DNA of 12,464 nucleotides from Candidatus Heimdallarchaeota archaeon (GTDB lineage Archaea > Asgardarchaeota > Heimdallarchaeia > Heimdallarchaeales > Kariarchaeaceae), in NCBI GenBank assembly GCA_015522385.1, contig WAMJ01000168.1, positions 1 through 12,464 on the forward strand, in the 5' to 3' direction. Below, piece by piece: positions 7,405 through 12,464 of this stretch. Every line of letters begins with the position of its first letter. Within the stretch, counting starts at the first letter, position 1. The position numbers were made by a program, and so were the translations under genes. Under the pieces are notes generated by a model. That model saw only the letters and a list, made by a program, of their open reading frames with translations, had not been told where the DNA came from and made no database searches.

Positions 7405-7761
7405 TCACTGTTTCTCGTTACCCCTGTAGAAGAGGATGTCGACCTTTTCTTCTGTGATCAGACCACCAGTCAACTCCCCGTCTTCCATAACTTCGCAGAT
7501 GAGCCCCTTAAGATGATCGATCTTCTCCTGCAGATCGACAATCTCTATGAGGATTGGAAGATCAGTTGAGAAACGCAGGATGGAAGTAGAGTGAATAACA
7601 CTTGTCTTCCCAAAACCCGCCATTCCTCGGAATATTGTTGATCCTGCAATTCCCTCCTTCTTGGCAAGTTCTAGGATGTACTTGTATAGGGGTTTTCCTC
7701 CGTACTTGTCTGATTCTCCAATGTAAATCTTTAGTAGTTTTCCCTGTTTCTTCTCCATCAT
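7405..7761 (-). CDS. DUF190 family protein (PII-like fold)
   Basis: A 118-residue protein matching the DUF190/COG1993 family across its length. It has LLKIYIGESDKYGGKPLYKY near the N-terminus, then GIAGSTIFRGMAGFGKTS (the family's G-x-A-G-x-T-x-x-R-G-x-x-G-F-G motif, roughly residues 36-54), then a central strand LPILIEIVD, and ends with a strand before the C-terminus. Family members adopt a ferredoxin-like PII fold and are typically encoded beside crcB, so a regulatory or sensing role toward the fluoride channel is supposed but not established. Its ATG overlaps the crcB stop as ATGA, so translation is coupled. The protein is complete and ordinary, and is expected in the cytoplasm. Confidence 0.9.
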   Translation of the reverse strand: MMEKKQGKLLKIYIGESDKYGGKPLYKYILELAKKEGIAGSTIFRGMAGFGKTSVIHSTSILRFSTDLPILIEIVDLQEKIDHLKGLICEVMEDGELTGGLITEEKVDILFYRGNEKQ

Positions 7762-8132
7762 TTCACCGCCAGTATAGTGACCCTACCGAGGTATATTGCC
7801 AGCAGTCCAAGAAAAACGTTGGCGAGGATGTTCAGTCCTGCGTAAAGATATTGGTTATTTTGTAGCAGTTTGAAGGTCTCGTAATTAAAACTGGACATCG
7901 TGGTAAATGACCCCATTATTCCGATGGCAAGAAATATTCTCCAGTAAGGTGTGAAGAGGTTCTTCTCCTCCACACCGAACATGATGACACTGATCATATA
8001 CGAACCGAGGACGTTCACTGTGAGTGTCCCCATGGGGAACTCGGGAAAGCTTGATTGCATCCAACCACCGATGAGGTAACGTAGCACAGCTCCAATGAAT
8101 CCACCGAGACCGATAAGTAGCAACTCGATCAC
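7758..8132 (-). CDS. crcB: CrcB/Fluc fluoride ion channel
   Basis: A 124-residue integral membrane protein of the CrcB (Fluc) family, which exports toxic fluoride as an antiparallel dimer of four-helix subunits. It shows the family marks: GGFIGAVLRY (residues 10-19), GTLTVNVLGS (35-44, with the conserved Asn40) and GSFTTMSSF (74-82, with the conserved Phe82 region), plus four hydrophobic segments. Length is typical of the family. The GTG start at 8132 has no Shine-Dalgarno and lies about 25 bases from a TATA-like box, suggesting a leaderless transcript. It is the first gene of a two-gene leftward unit with the DUF190 protein. The short upstream spacer has no sequence resembling the fluoride riboswitch core. 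Confidence 0.94.
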   Translation of the reverse strand: MIELLLIGLGGFIGAVLRYLIGGWMQSSFPEFPMGTLTVNVLGSYMISVIMFGVEEKNLFTPYWRIFLAIGIMGSFTTMSSFNYETFKLLQNNQYLYAGLNILANVFLGLLAIYLGRVTILAVK

Positions 8133-8151
8133 AGACCTGATTCGGATTGAG

Positions 8152-8162
8152 TACTTATACGC
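8152..8162. promoter_or_regulatory. TATA-like box between crcB and the methyltransferase
   Basis: TACTTATACGC reads leftward as GCGTATAAGTA, centred about 25 bases before the crcB GTG, which is the expected archaeal TATA-to-start distance. Read rightward it would start a message near 8182, giving the methyltransferase a leader of about 40 bases that carries its GGGGG ribosome site. It may therefore serve both directions, with better support for crcB. Confidence 0.45.
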
Positions 8163-8166
8163 CCTA

Positions 8167-8186
8167 TGGTAGGTATCTGCTTACCA
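8167..8186. repeat. Imperfect palindrome, possible operator
   Basis: TGGTAGGTATCTGCTTACCA has seven-base arms (TGGTAGG and CTTACCA) matching with one mismatch around a six-base centre. It lies just beside the shared TATA-like box and over the predicted start of rightward transcription toward the methyltransferase. An operator role is inferred from position, and a chance palindrome of this quality is possible. Confidence 0.25.
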
Positions 8187-8220
8187 ACGATTTTATGTGA
8201 GAAGGTCGAAGGGGGATTGT

Positions 8221-9240
8221 ATGCGAACTGAGCACATAATCCACGAGACAGATGCCAGATCACTGGAGAGTCTTGATATCCCCCAAGTCCATCTCGTGGT
8301 CACCTCTCCACCCTATCCCATGATCGAGATGTGGGATGAGGTCTTCATGAAGATGAACGGAGAGATTGTCCTTAGCCGTCCTATTGAAGCCTTTGAACTT
8401 ATGAACAGGGAGCTGGACAAGGTGTGGGAGGGAGTGGACAAGCACCTAATTGAAGGAGGTATAGTCTGTGTCAACATTGGGAATGCCACCCGCTCGATCA
8501 ATGGGAGTTTCTCGATGTTCCCCTCGAATGTCAGGATCACCCAGAAGTTCATGGAGATGGGGTACACTGTCCTTCCTGAGATAATCTGGAGAAAGCAGTC
8601 AACCGCACCGAATAAATTCATGGGATCGGGTATGCTTCCGCCCAATGCCTACGTCACACAGGAGCACGAGTATATCCTCATTTTCCGCAAGGGAGGGATG
8701 AGACAGGATCTAAAGACGATGATAGATGTGAGGAGATCCAGCGCCTACTTCTGGGAGGAAAGAAATATCTGGTTCTCTGATTTGTGGCAGATGACAGGGT
8801 CGAGACAGAAACTGAAGAACGCTTCCAGAGAAAGATCGGCTGCCTTCCCCTTCGAGCTCCCATTCAGGTTGATAAACATGTTTTCTATCAAGGGCGATCG
8901 TGTGCTCGATCCGTTCATGGGAACTGGCACAACATCCTTGGCAGCACTGGCGAGCTGCCGCTCGAGTATAGGGATAGAGCTCTCATCGGACTTGGTGGGA
9001 ATAACAGTAGATCGTATTCAGAACTCTGTGGAGGAAGTACAGCAGATTAGAGCAGCACGGTTGGACAAACACCGAAAATTTGTAGAGACCCGCCAACAGA
9101 CCAAAGAGATCAAGCATATTGCCGAGTTTCACAAAATGCCCGTTGTCACCACTCAGGAGAGAATGATCTGGATCGATGAACTGGAGAGAGTCTCAAAGAT
9201 TCAGGACTCTCCCGTAATCATTGAAGCTACCTATAAGTGA
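8221..9240 (+). CDS. Site-specific DNA methyltransferase (TSPPY, probably N4-cytosine)
   Basis: A 339-residue SAM-dependent DNA methyltransferase. The catalytic motif IV is TSPPY at residues 28-32, followed by PMIEMWDE. The SAM-binding motif I (VLDPFMGTGTTS, about 228-239) comes after it, so the order is beta-class, with the target-recognition region between. SPPY rather than DPPY favours N4-cytosine as the methylated base. The segment SIGIELSSDLVGI after motif I is the usual acidic ribose-binding strand. A C-terminal tail of about 70 residues is not assigned. The frame is open from GTG 8197, but ATG 8221 has GGGGG six bases upstream and is preferred. No restriction endonuclease lies next to it in the window, so it appears solitary and could act in epigenetic marking or self-protection. 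It may also be a remnant of a restriction system. The target sequence cannot be told. Confidence 0.9.
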   Translation: MRTEHIIHETDARSLESLDIPQVHLVVTSPPYPMIEMWDEVFMKMNGEIVLSRPIEAFELMNRELDKVWEGVDKHLIEGGIVCVNIGNATRSINGSFSMFPSNVRITQKFMEMGYTVLPEIIWRKQSTAPNKFMGSGMLPPNAYVTQEHEYILIFRKGGMRQDLKTMIDVRRSSAYFWEERNIWFSDLWQMTGSRQKLKNASRERSAAFPFELPFRLINMFSIKGDRVLDPFMGTGTTSLAALASCRSSIGIELSSDLVGITVDRIQNSVEEVQQIRAARLDKHRKFVETRQQTKEIKHIAEFHKMPVVTTQERMIWIDELERVSKIQDSPVIIEATYK

Positions 9241-9326
9241 GATTTACTTCAAAATGAGCGAGTCGCCACCAATATCGTGGTATTCGAGCATTATCGGTCT
9301 TTAGGATATTTCCGAATACTTTTGTT

Positions 9327-9342
9327 TCCAAATAATATTGGA
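9327..9342. repeat. Short inverted repeat over the transporter ribosome-binding region
   Basis: TCCAA and TTGGA are perfect five-base arms around ATAATA, immediately before the GTG at 9348. The right arm overlaps the GGAGAG ribosome site, so a hairpin or bound protein there would affect translation or transcription of the transporter. The repeat is short and may be coincidental. Confidence 0.2.
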
Positions 9343-9347
9343 GAGTC

Positions 9348-10175
9348 GTGATTGAACCTATAGTGCTGGTTTTCATAGCCCTTGTCACCATTTTGATCGG
9401 GGCATTCAGCATAATTGCAGGACTTGGTGGAGGTATCCTCACCTCCTCAATACTCATCATCTTCTTCAATATCCCAGTTAAAACCGTGACAAGTTCGGTT
9501 CTGATAAGTATAACTGTTCCAGCTTTTATTGGGTCTATCGCGGCTTTCAAGAGGAAAGAGGTTGATATCAAGTTGGCCGTTCTCACCGAGCTTCCAGTCG
9601 CGATCGGCGCCTTCCTCGGAGCAGAAACTTCGGTCTTTATTCCTGAGATTGTGATACACCTGCTTTTCACCATCCTCACTATGTTTTTAGGTTGGATGAT
9701 GCTATTTAGAGGATACAGAGGGAAGAATGAAATCAGTGACTTCTGGAAATGGGCAGGGAAAATACCACCTGTAGTTCGGATGGGGGCTAAGGACGTGGAG
9801 TATAACATCTCACTTACAGTCCTCACCGTCCTTGGACTCGTGATAGGGTTTGTCTCAAGTCTCCTCGGAATAGGAGGAGGTTGGATCAAGACACCCCTTC
9901 TCATCGGGGGATTCGGAGTCCCCGCCGTCGTCGCGACAGGGACGGCCATGCCTATGCTTGTAGTCACTGCCCTAGTTGGAGGTTTGACCTACCTCACCAA
10001 CGGTCTTGCCGATCTACAGCTCAGTGGTGCAGTTGCAGTAGGACTAGGACTAGGTGCAGTTTTCGGGAACTACCTCAAACCAAAGTTGAAAGGTGCCCAC
10101 ATCACAATGGCTCTAGGGTTTATCCTCATTGCCACATCTATTCTGTTCATCTTCAGAGTCTTCATCACAAGCTAG
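9348..10175 (+). CDS. TauE/SafE (DUF81) family membrane permease
   Basis: A 275-residue polytopic membrane protein with about eight hydrophobic segments arranged as two homologous halves. The family's glycine motif appears in each: GLGGGILTSSIL near residues 26-37 and GIGGGWIKTPLL near 174-185, each opening a half, with a polar loop between (roughly 125-150, KNEISDFWKW onward). TauE/SafE members export sulfite, sulfoacetate or other organosulfur anions, but the substrate varies widely and cannot be assigned here, as no sulfur-metabolism gene is nearby. GTG at 9348 is supported by GGAGAG upstream. It is a single gene. The 107 bases before it carry only a weak TATA-like run near 9300-9310 and a short inverted repeat. 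Length and composition are normal for the family. Confidence 0.92.
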   Translation: MIEPIVLVFIALVTILIGAFSIIAGLGGGILTSSILIIFFNIPVKTVTSSVLISITVPAFIGSIAAFKRKEVDIKLAVLTELPVAIGAFLGAETSVFIPEIVIHLLFTILTMFLGWMMLFRGYRGKNEISDFWKWAGKIPPVVRMGAKDVEYNISLTVLTVLGLVIGFVSSLLGIGGGWIKTPLLIGGFGVPAVVATGTAMPMLVVTALVGGLTYLTNGLADLQLSGAVAVGLGLGAVFGNYLKPKLKGAHITMALGFILIATSILFIFRVFITS

Positions 10176-10184
10176 AAACAGTTT

Positions 10185-10307
10185 TCAAATCGAGTTATAG
10201 CGCTCTATGAAATTGATTGAAATACCATATACGACGACAGCTGTGTAGAGCATCGCAATCGCACCATGTATCCGGGGAGAAATATTCCTACTAGCAGTAA
10301 ATCCCAT
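10185..10307 (-). CDS. 40-residue single-span membrane microprotein
   Basis: The leftward frame runs from ATG 10307-10305 to TGA 10187-10185. The product begins MGFTASRNISPRIHG, then has one hydrophobic span of about 18 residues (AIAMLYTAVVVYGISINF) and a short tail IERYNSI. GAGGG, about 12 bases upstream, could serve as ribosome site. The gene starts 16 bases after the stop of the 132-residue membrane protein and ends 10 bases from the convergent transporter gene, so it fills its gap neatly. It is probably the last gene of the leftward membrane-protein string. No family is recognised, and the evidence is a plausible start, one membrane span and position. Confidence 0.5.
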   Translation of the reverse strand: MGFTASRNISPRIHGAIAMLYTAVVVYGISINFIERYNSI

Positions 10308-10323
10308 TCTCTAACTACCCTCT

Positions 10324-10722
10324 TTAGATCTGCTGAAATCTCTTGTTGACTCTCCACAAGGTGAGTGCTCCGAAGAAACCAAGGATCAGGTACGTCCGAA
10401 GGTAGATCCCACGTCCATCAAGCAGGATGCTCACCAGTGACTTTGAAGTTATGGAGACGCTGTACAGACCGGGATTGAGTCCGGTAAGAGTGACGTCGTC
10501 CACATTGACCAAGGTAGAGGAGTACCCCCCGTCCAACTCCTGCACAGAGATATTCACAAACCCGCCCGTTACCAATATTCGGAGGTCGGGTTGCTGTATG
10601 TCGACGACAATGGTCTCGTTCTCATTTGGGAGGAGATCCACTTGGATCGGAGACTGGAATATCGGAAAGAGAAGTGTTGTGGAAGCGATGAGCAGTATGA
10701 ATACGATTTTGTCTATGTCCAT
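10324..10722 (-). CDS. Small protein with two membrane anchors and a beta-rich outer domain
   Basis: A 132-residue protein of unrecognised family. Residues 5-22 (IVFILLIASTTLLFPIF) are a signal anchor or signal peptide. Residues 25-105 are beta-rich, polar and without cysteine (NETIVVDIQQPDLRILVTGG onward). They end in the GLNPGLYSVSI pattern common at the end of extracellular beta-sandwich or carboxypeptidase-regulatory-like repeats. A second hydrophobic span at about 108-125 (TYLILGFFGALTLWRV) precedes a short basic tail. The ATG follows the upstream stop by eight bases with GGTGAG as ribosome site, so it is in an operon with its neighbours. A cell-surface or secretion-linked role is likely but unspecified. 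Confidence 0.75.
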   Translation of the reverse strand: MDIDKIVFILLIASTTLLFPIFQSPIQVDLLPNENETIVVDIQQPDLRILVTGGFVNISVQELDGGYSSTLVNVDDVTLTGLNPGLYSVSITSKSLVSILLDGRGIYLRTYLILGFFGALTLWRVNKRFQQI

Positions 10723-10730
10723 ATTCTCAC

Positions 10731-11048
10731 CTACAATTCGATCTCCGCTCGGAGGTGCATAGCTCTCCCGATTAGCATCAGCAGGACACCGGTGGCTACC
10801 GAGAGTACGAATGTGGAAATTACATCGGTTGTACCTACAGAGAGGTCACTCTGGAACACGAGGAAGAGGAAATTCCGACTCTGATTGAAGAAGAAGTTTC
10901 CTCCCAGTATCCCGATATATAGTTCTCTTACGGCGATATTTATACTTATTTTATATAGCCCTAAGATGGAAGAATCTAAATCCACAACGTGGAATTCTAC
11001 CTCTTTCCTTGAGTTTGATAAGTACCTTATGTAGAAAGCTCTTGCCAA
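10731..11048 (-). CDS. Small membrane protein with uncertain, possibly truncated N-terminus
   Basis: The frame is open from 11048 to TAG at 10733-10731, but the only upstream start is a TTG at 11048 with no ribosome site, and that region overlaps another frame that looks coding. The well-supported part is roughly 10731-10935. It encodes NFFFNQSRNFLFLVFQSDLS, then a membrane span (STFVLSVATGVLLMLIG) and a short charged tail ending AEIEL, using the TTC- and CTC-rich codons of the neighbourhood. GGGAGG at about 10900 is not followed by ATG, GTG or TTG within a usable distance. A GTG at 10859 would give 42 residues. The gene is first in the leftward membrane-protein string. It may have lost its 5' end at the junction with the adjacent ATPase cassette. 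No family is recognised. Confidence 0.45.
   Translation of the reverse strand: MARAFYIRYLSNSRKEVEFHVVDLDSSILGLYKISINIAVRELYIGILGGNFFFNQSRNFLFLVFQSDLSVGTTDVISTFVLSVATGVLLMLIGRAMHLRAEIEL
10936..10958 (-). promoter_or_regulatory. AT-rich block with two TATA-like boxes before the membrane-protein string
   Basis: Read leftward, CTATATAAAATAAGTATAAAT contains two overlapping TATA-like elements, the most AT-rich run of the neighbourhood. They could drive the small membrane-protein genes with a start near 10915-10930. The block also supplies the stop that ends the truncated TOPRIM-like ORF, so it may mark a junction between two pieces of DNA. Confidence 0.35.
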
Positions 11049-11079
11049 ATGAGTCTTCGTGAAAGATCGCTATCATCAT
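10951..11079 (-). pseudogene. Truncated TOPRIM-like effector ORF downstream of an AAA ATPase
   Basis: A 42-residue ORF whose ATG (11079) follows the ATPase stop by one base (TGAAATG), with GGAAGAG upstream. The product opens MMIAIFHEDSFGKSFLHKVL and continues IKLKERG and FRFFHLRAI before TAA. A hydrophobic strand, an acidic residue and small residues, then an amphipathic helix is how TOPRIM-type nuclease domains begin (compare IVCEGxTDxxFLxxLLxxL). Such proteins are common partners of AAA_21/OLD-like ATPases in defence pairs. A full domain needs at least 90 more residues, including a DxD motif that is absent here, so the gene is read as a remnant. The downstream in-frame sequence shows no continuation. 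The assignment rests on a short pattern plus position. Confidence 0.4.
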
Positions 11080-11080
11080 T

Positions 11081-12454
11081 TCACTCTTCCAGTCTGCCTA
11101 TCGCCCATGCATCACTATGCGAGAGATTTAACTCAGTAAGTTCCTTCTTCAAATTTTCAATATCACTTGGTCTCTTAATCATAGTCTCACCCCTGTCCTT
11201 GATGCAGACCAATATTTCTTGCAGATCTAAGAGGTCAATAATCAGAGGAGAATGCGTGCAGATTATCGTTTGCACATCCTCAGATCTGATAATATCAAGT
11301 GCGAATTCTATGGCTCTCAAGTGTAAAGAATTCTCAATCTCATCAATTAATAGCATGGAAGATGTGTCGTAAAGACCCGTAAGAATAAACAGTAATTTAT
11401 AGAAACCATCAGATATGCCATGTGGATGTAATTCGAGGTCATTCTCATTCATGACTAACATCAATCTATTGTCCTTTGTGAAAGTGAATCCAATACTACT
11501 TTCAGGGTAGAACTGAGCCATGATCTCCCTAACAGCTTGCCCCCGCTTCTTGAATTGAAGATTGTACAAAACATGTATCAAATTACTCCCGTCCTCCTTC
11601 AATTCACTGGTGTCTGAAACAAAGACTGCTTCACGTATCTTCCGAAGATCAGGAGGGCGGAGAAACGTGATATCTGAGAAGAATCTCAGGATCGAAGAGG
11701 AAGTCTCCTGTTTCCTAATTCTACTCTCGCTTCGATATTCTCGTAACTCATATGGGAGGGGATCACGCAGATCGATAGAATGTGTTAACAAACTTTGTAG
11801 ATTGAATGTCGCTCTACTACTAATTCCTCCCCTCACAATCTCACTCCAACTGGATTCGGTTAATAGCTTATCAATCTTCTTCAGCAAATTTTCAATCCTT
11901 AATGCTCTAGCTCTCAAGAATTTATCGCTCAAAGATTTATCCTTCTGTGCCAAGAGTTCCGATGTGGTTATTCTATCTATCTCGATCTCTCCACGGACCT
12001 CATTGATGAGTTTGAGTAATGACGATTCGATATATTCCTTGCTGTAAATATAATCTATCCGATTACCGTTTTTTACGATCCTAACTCTATCAGGAATTGA
12101 AATCTCCTCATGGGTGATCTGAGCTATACCATCAACATACCCGAGCGCAATGACATAGACAAGATCAAATTCTGGCTCCTCTCGACTGGCATCTGCCACC
12201 TTAAAGTGAAACTCCCCACGAATCGTTAGCGTACTATCCTTGCTCCACACTACATTCTCATATCCCCACCAAGGAGTAAAAGGGTTGAACGGTATCGAAT
12301 TTGAGGTGAGAGCAAGTTTGATGAGTTTGAAGAACTCCAGAACATTAGTCTTCCCACTAGCGTTCTGACCAATAAGGACATTAATATTATGTAGGTCAAA
12401 CTCCTGGTCCTTGATTGACTTGAAATTCTCTATCCTCACCTTAGATAGATACAT
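11081..12454 (-). CDS. AAA_21/OLD-like ABC-type ATPase of a probable defence pair
   Basis: A 457-residue ATPase of the SMC/ABC-like AAA_21/AAA_15 group. It opens with the typical strand KVRIENFKSIKD and has Walker A GQNASGKT (29-36). A large insertion with helical and beta parts fills the middle. It ends with an ISDG signature segment (347-350), Walker B LLIDEIE (368-374) and the H-loop CTHSP (His401). The C-terminus AWAIGRLEE recalls the ending of ATPases that are followed by a small TOPRIM or DUF4276-type nuclease gene, and such a fragment does follow one base later. These ATPases act in phage-defence and abortive-infection pairs, but the role here is inferred. ATG at 12454 gives the expected N-terminal strand. 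The region is visibly more AT-rich than its neighbours (24 of 60 bases G or C from 11161), suggesting acquisition. All ATP-site residues are intact. Confidence 0.88.
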   Translation of the reverse strand: MYLSKVRIENFKSIKDQEFDLHNINVLIGQNASGKTNVLEFFKLIKLALTSNSIPFNPFTPWWGYENVVWSKDSTLTIRGEFHFKVADASREEPEFDLVYVIALGYVDGIAQITHEEISIPDRVRIVKNGNRIDYIYSKEYIESSLLKLINEVRGEIEIDRITTSELLAQKDKSLSDKFLRARALRIENLLKKIDKLLTESSWSEIVRGGISSRATFNLQSLLTHSIDLRDPLPYELREYRSESRIRKQETSSSILRFFSDITFLRPPDLRKIREAVFVSDTSELKEDGSNLIHVLYNLQFKKRGQAVREIMAQFYPESSIGFTFTKDNRLMLVMNENDLELHPHGISDGFYKLLFILTGLYDTSSMLLIDEIENSLHLRAIEFALDIIRSEDVQTIICTHSPLIIDLLDLQEILVCIKDRGETMIKRPSDIENLKKELTELNLSHSDAWAIGRLEE

Positions 12455-12464
12455 ACTTCTACCG

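Noticed and set aside
8133..8220. Fluoride riboswitch ahead of crcB
   Set aside because: The spacer has no sequence like the conserved riboswitch core, and the TATA-like box to GTG distance leaves no room for a leader RNA.
9227..9967. Leftward 246-codon open frame
   Set aside because: It is antisense to the TauE/SafE-like transporter, and its Pro-, Thr- and Ile-rich product is a typical shadow of membrane-protein codons.
9881..10210. Rightward 109-codon open frame
   Set aside because: Its product is rich in Arg, Ser, His and Cys, and it overlaps the transporter in another frame and runs past its stop.
1..12464. CRISPR arrays, insertion sequences or long direct repeats
   Set aside because: No regularly spaced repeats, transposase-like protein or terminal inverted repeats were seen on reading both strands.

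Overview
The window looks like archaeal DNA of moderate G+C content, plausibly from an Asgard-type lineage, though the lineage is a guess. Archaeal signs are AT-rich TATA-like boxes 21-37 bases before several starts, apparently leaderless GTG starts (4887, 8132), G-rich Shine-Dalgarno sequences before others, and the lack of any bacterial -35/-10 promoter. No rRNA, tRNA, CRISPR array or insertion sequence was seen.

Positions 1-7205 hold the main interest: a divergent gene cluster that reads as an SMC (chromosome-organising ATPase) complex. Leftward from a shared promoter near 900 run a tandem winged-helix protein resembling KITE subunits (ScpB/Nse1/Nse3) and, one base later, the N-terminus of an alpha-helical protein that may be the kleisin; it leaves the window. 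Rightward run an AAA+ ATPase whose Walker B glutamate is replaced by glycine, an SMC protein of about 1,015 residues overlapping it by 8 bases, and a 772-residue protein of unknown family. The SMC resembles eukaryotic Smc5 rather than Rad50 or bacterial Smc in its head, hinge and Walker B/D-loop region. The working model is an archaeal Smc5/6-like complex with its own AAA+ remodeller or loader and a new large subunit. The Smc5 resemblance is judged by eye from remembered sequences, and the assembly is inference.

Positions 7208-9240 hold housekeeping and accessory genes. A small frameshifted ORF remnant is followed by a leftward CrcB fluoride channel plus DUF190 pair overlapping by ATGA, and a rightward solitary DNA methyltransferase with a TSPPY motif. 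Positions 9348-10175 encode a TauE/SafE-family membrane transporter.

Positions 10185-11048 are a leftward string of three small membrane proteins. One is only 40 residues, and the first-transcribed one has no convincing start. Positions 10951-12454 form a more AT-rich cassette: an AAA_21/OLD-like ATPase followed one base later by a 42-residue ORF that looks like the beginning of a TOPRIM-like effector cut short by a stop. This looks like a decayed defence-type ATPase-nuclease pair whose loss junction also abuts the membrane-protein gene.
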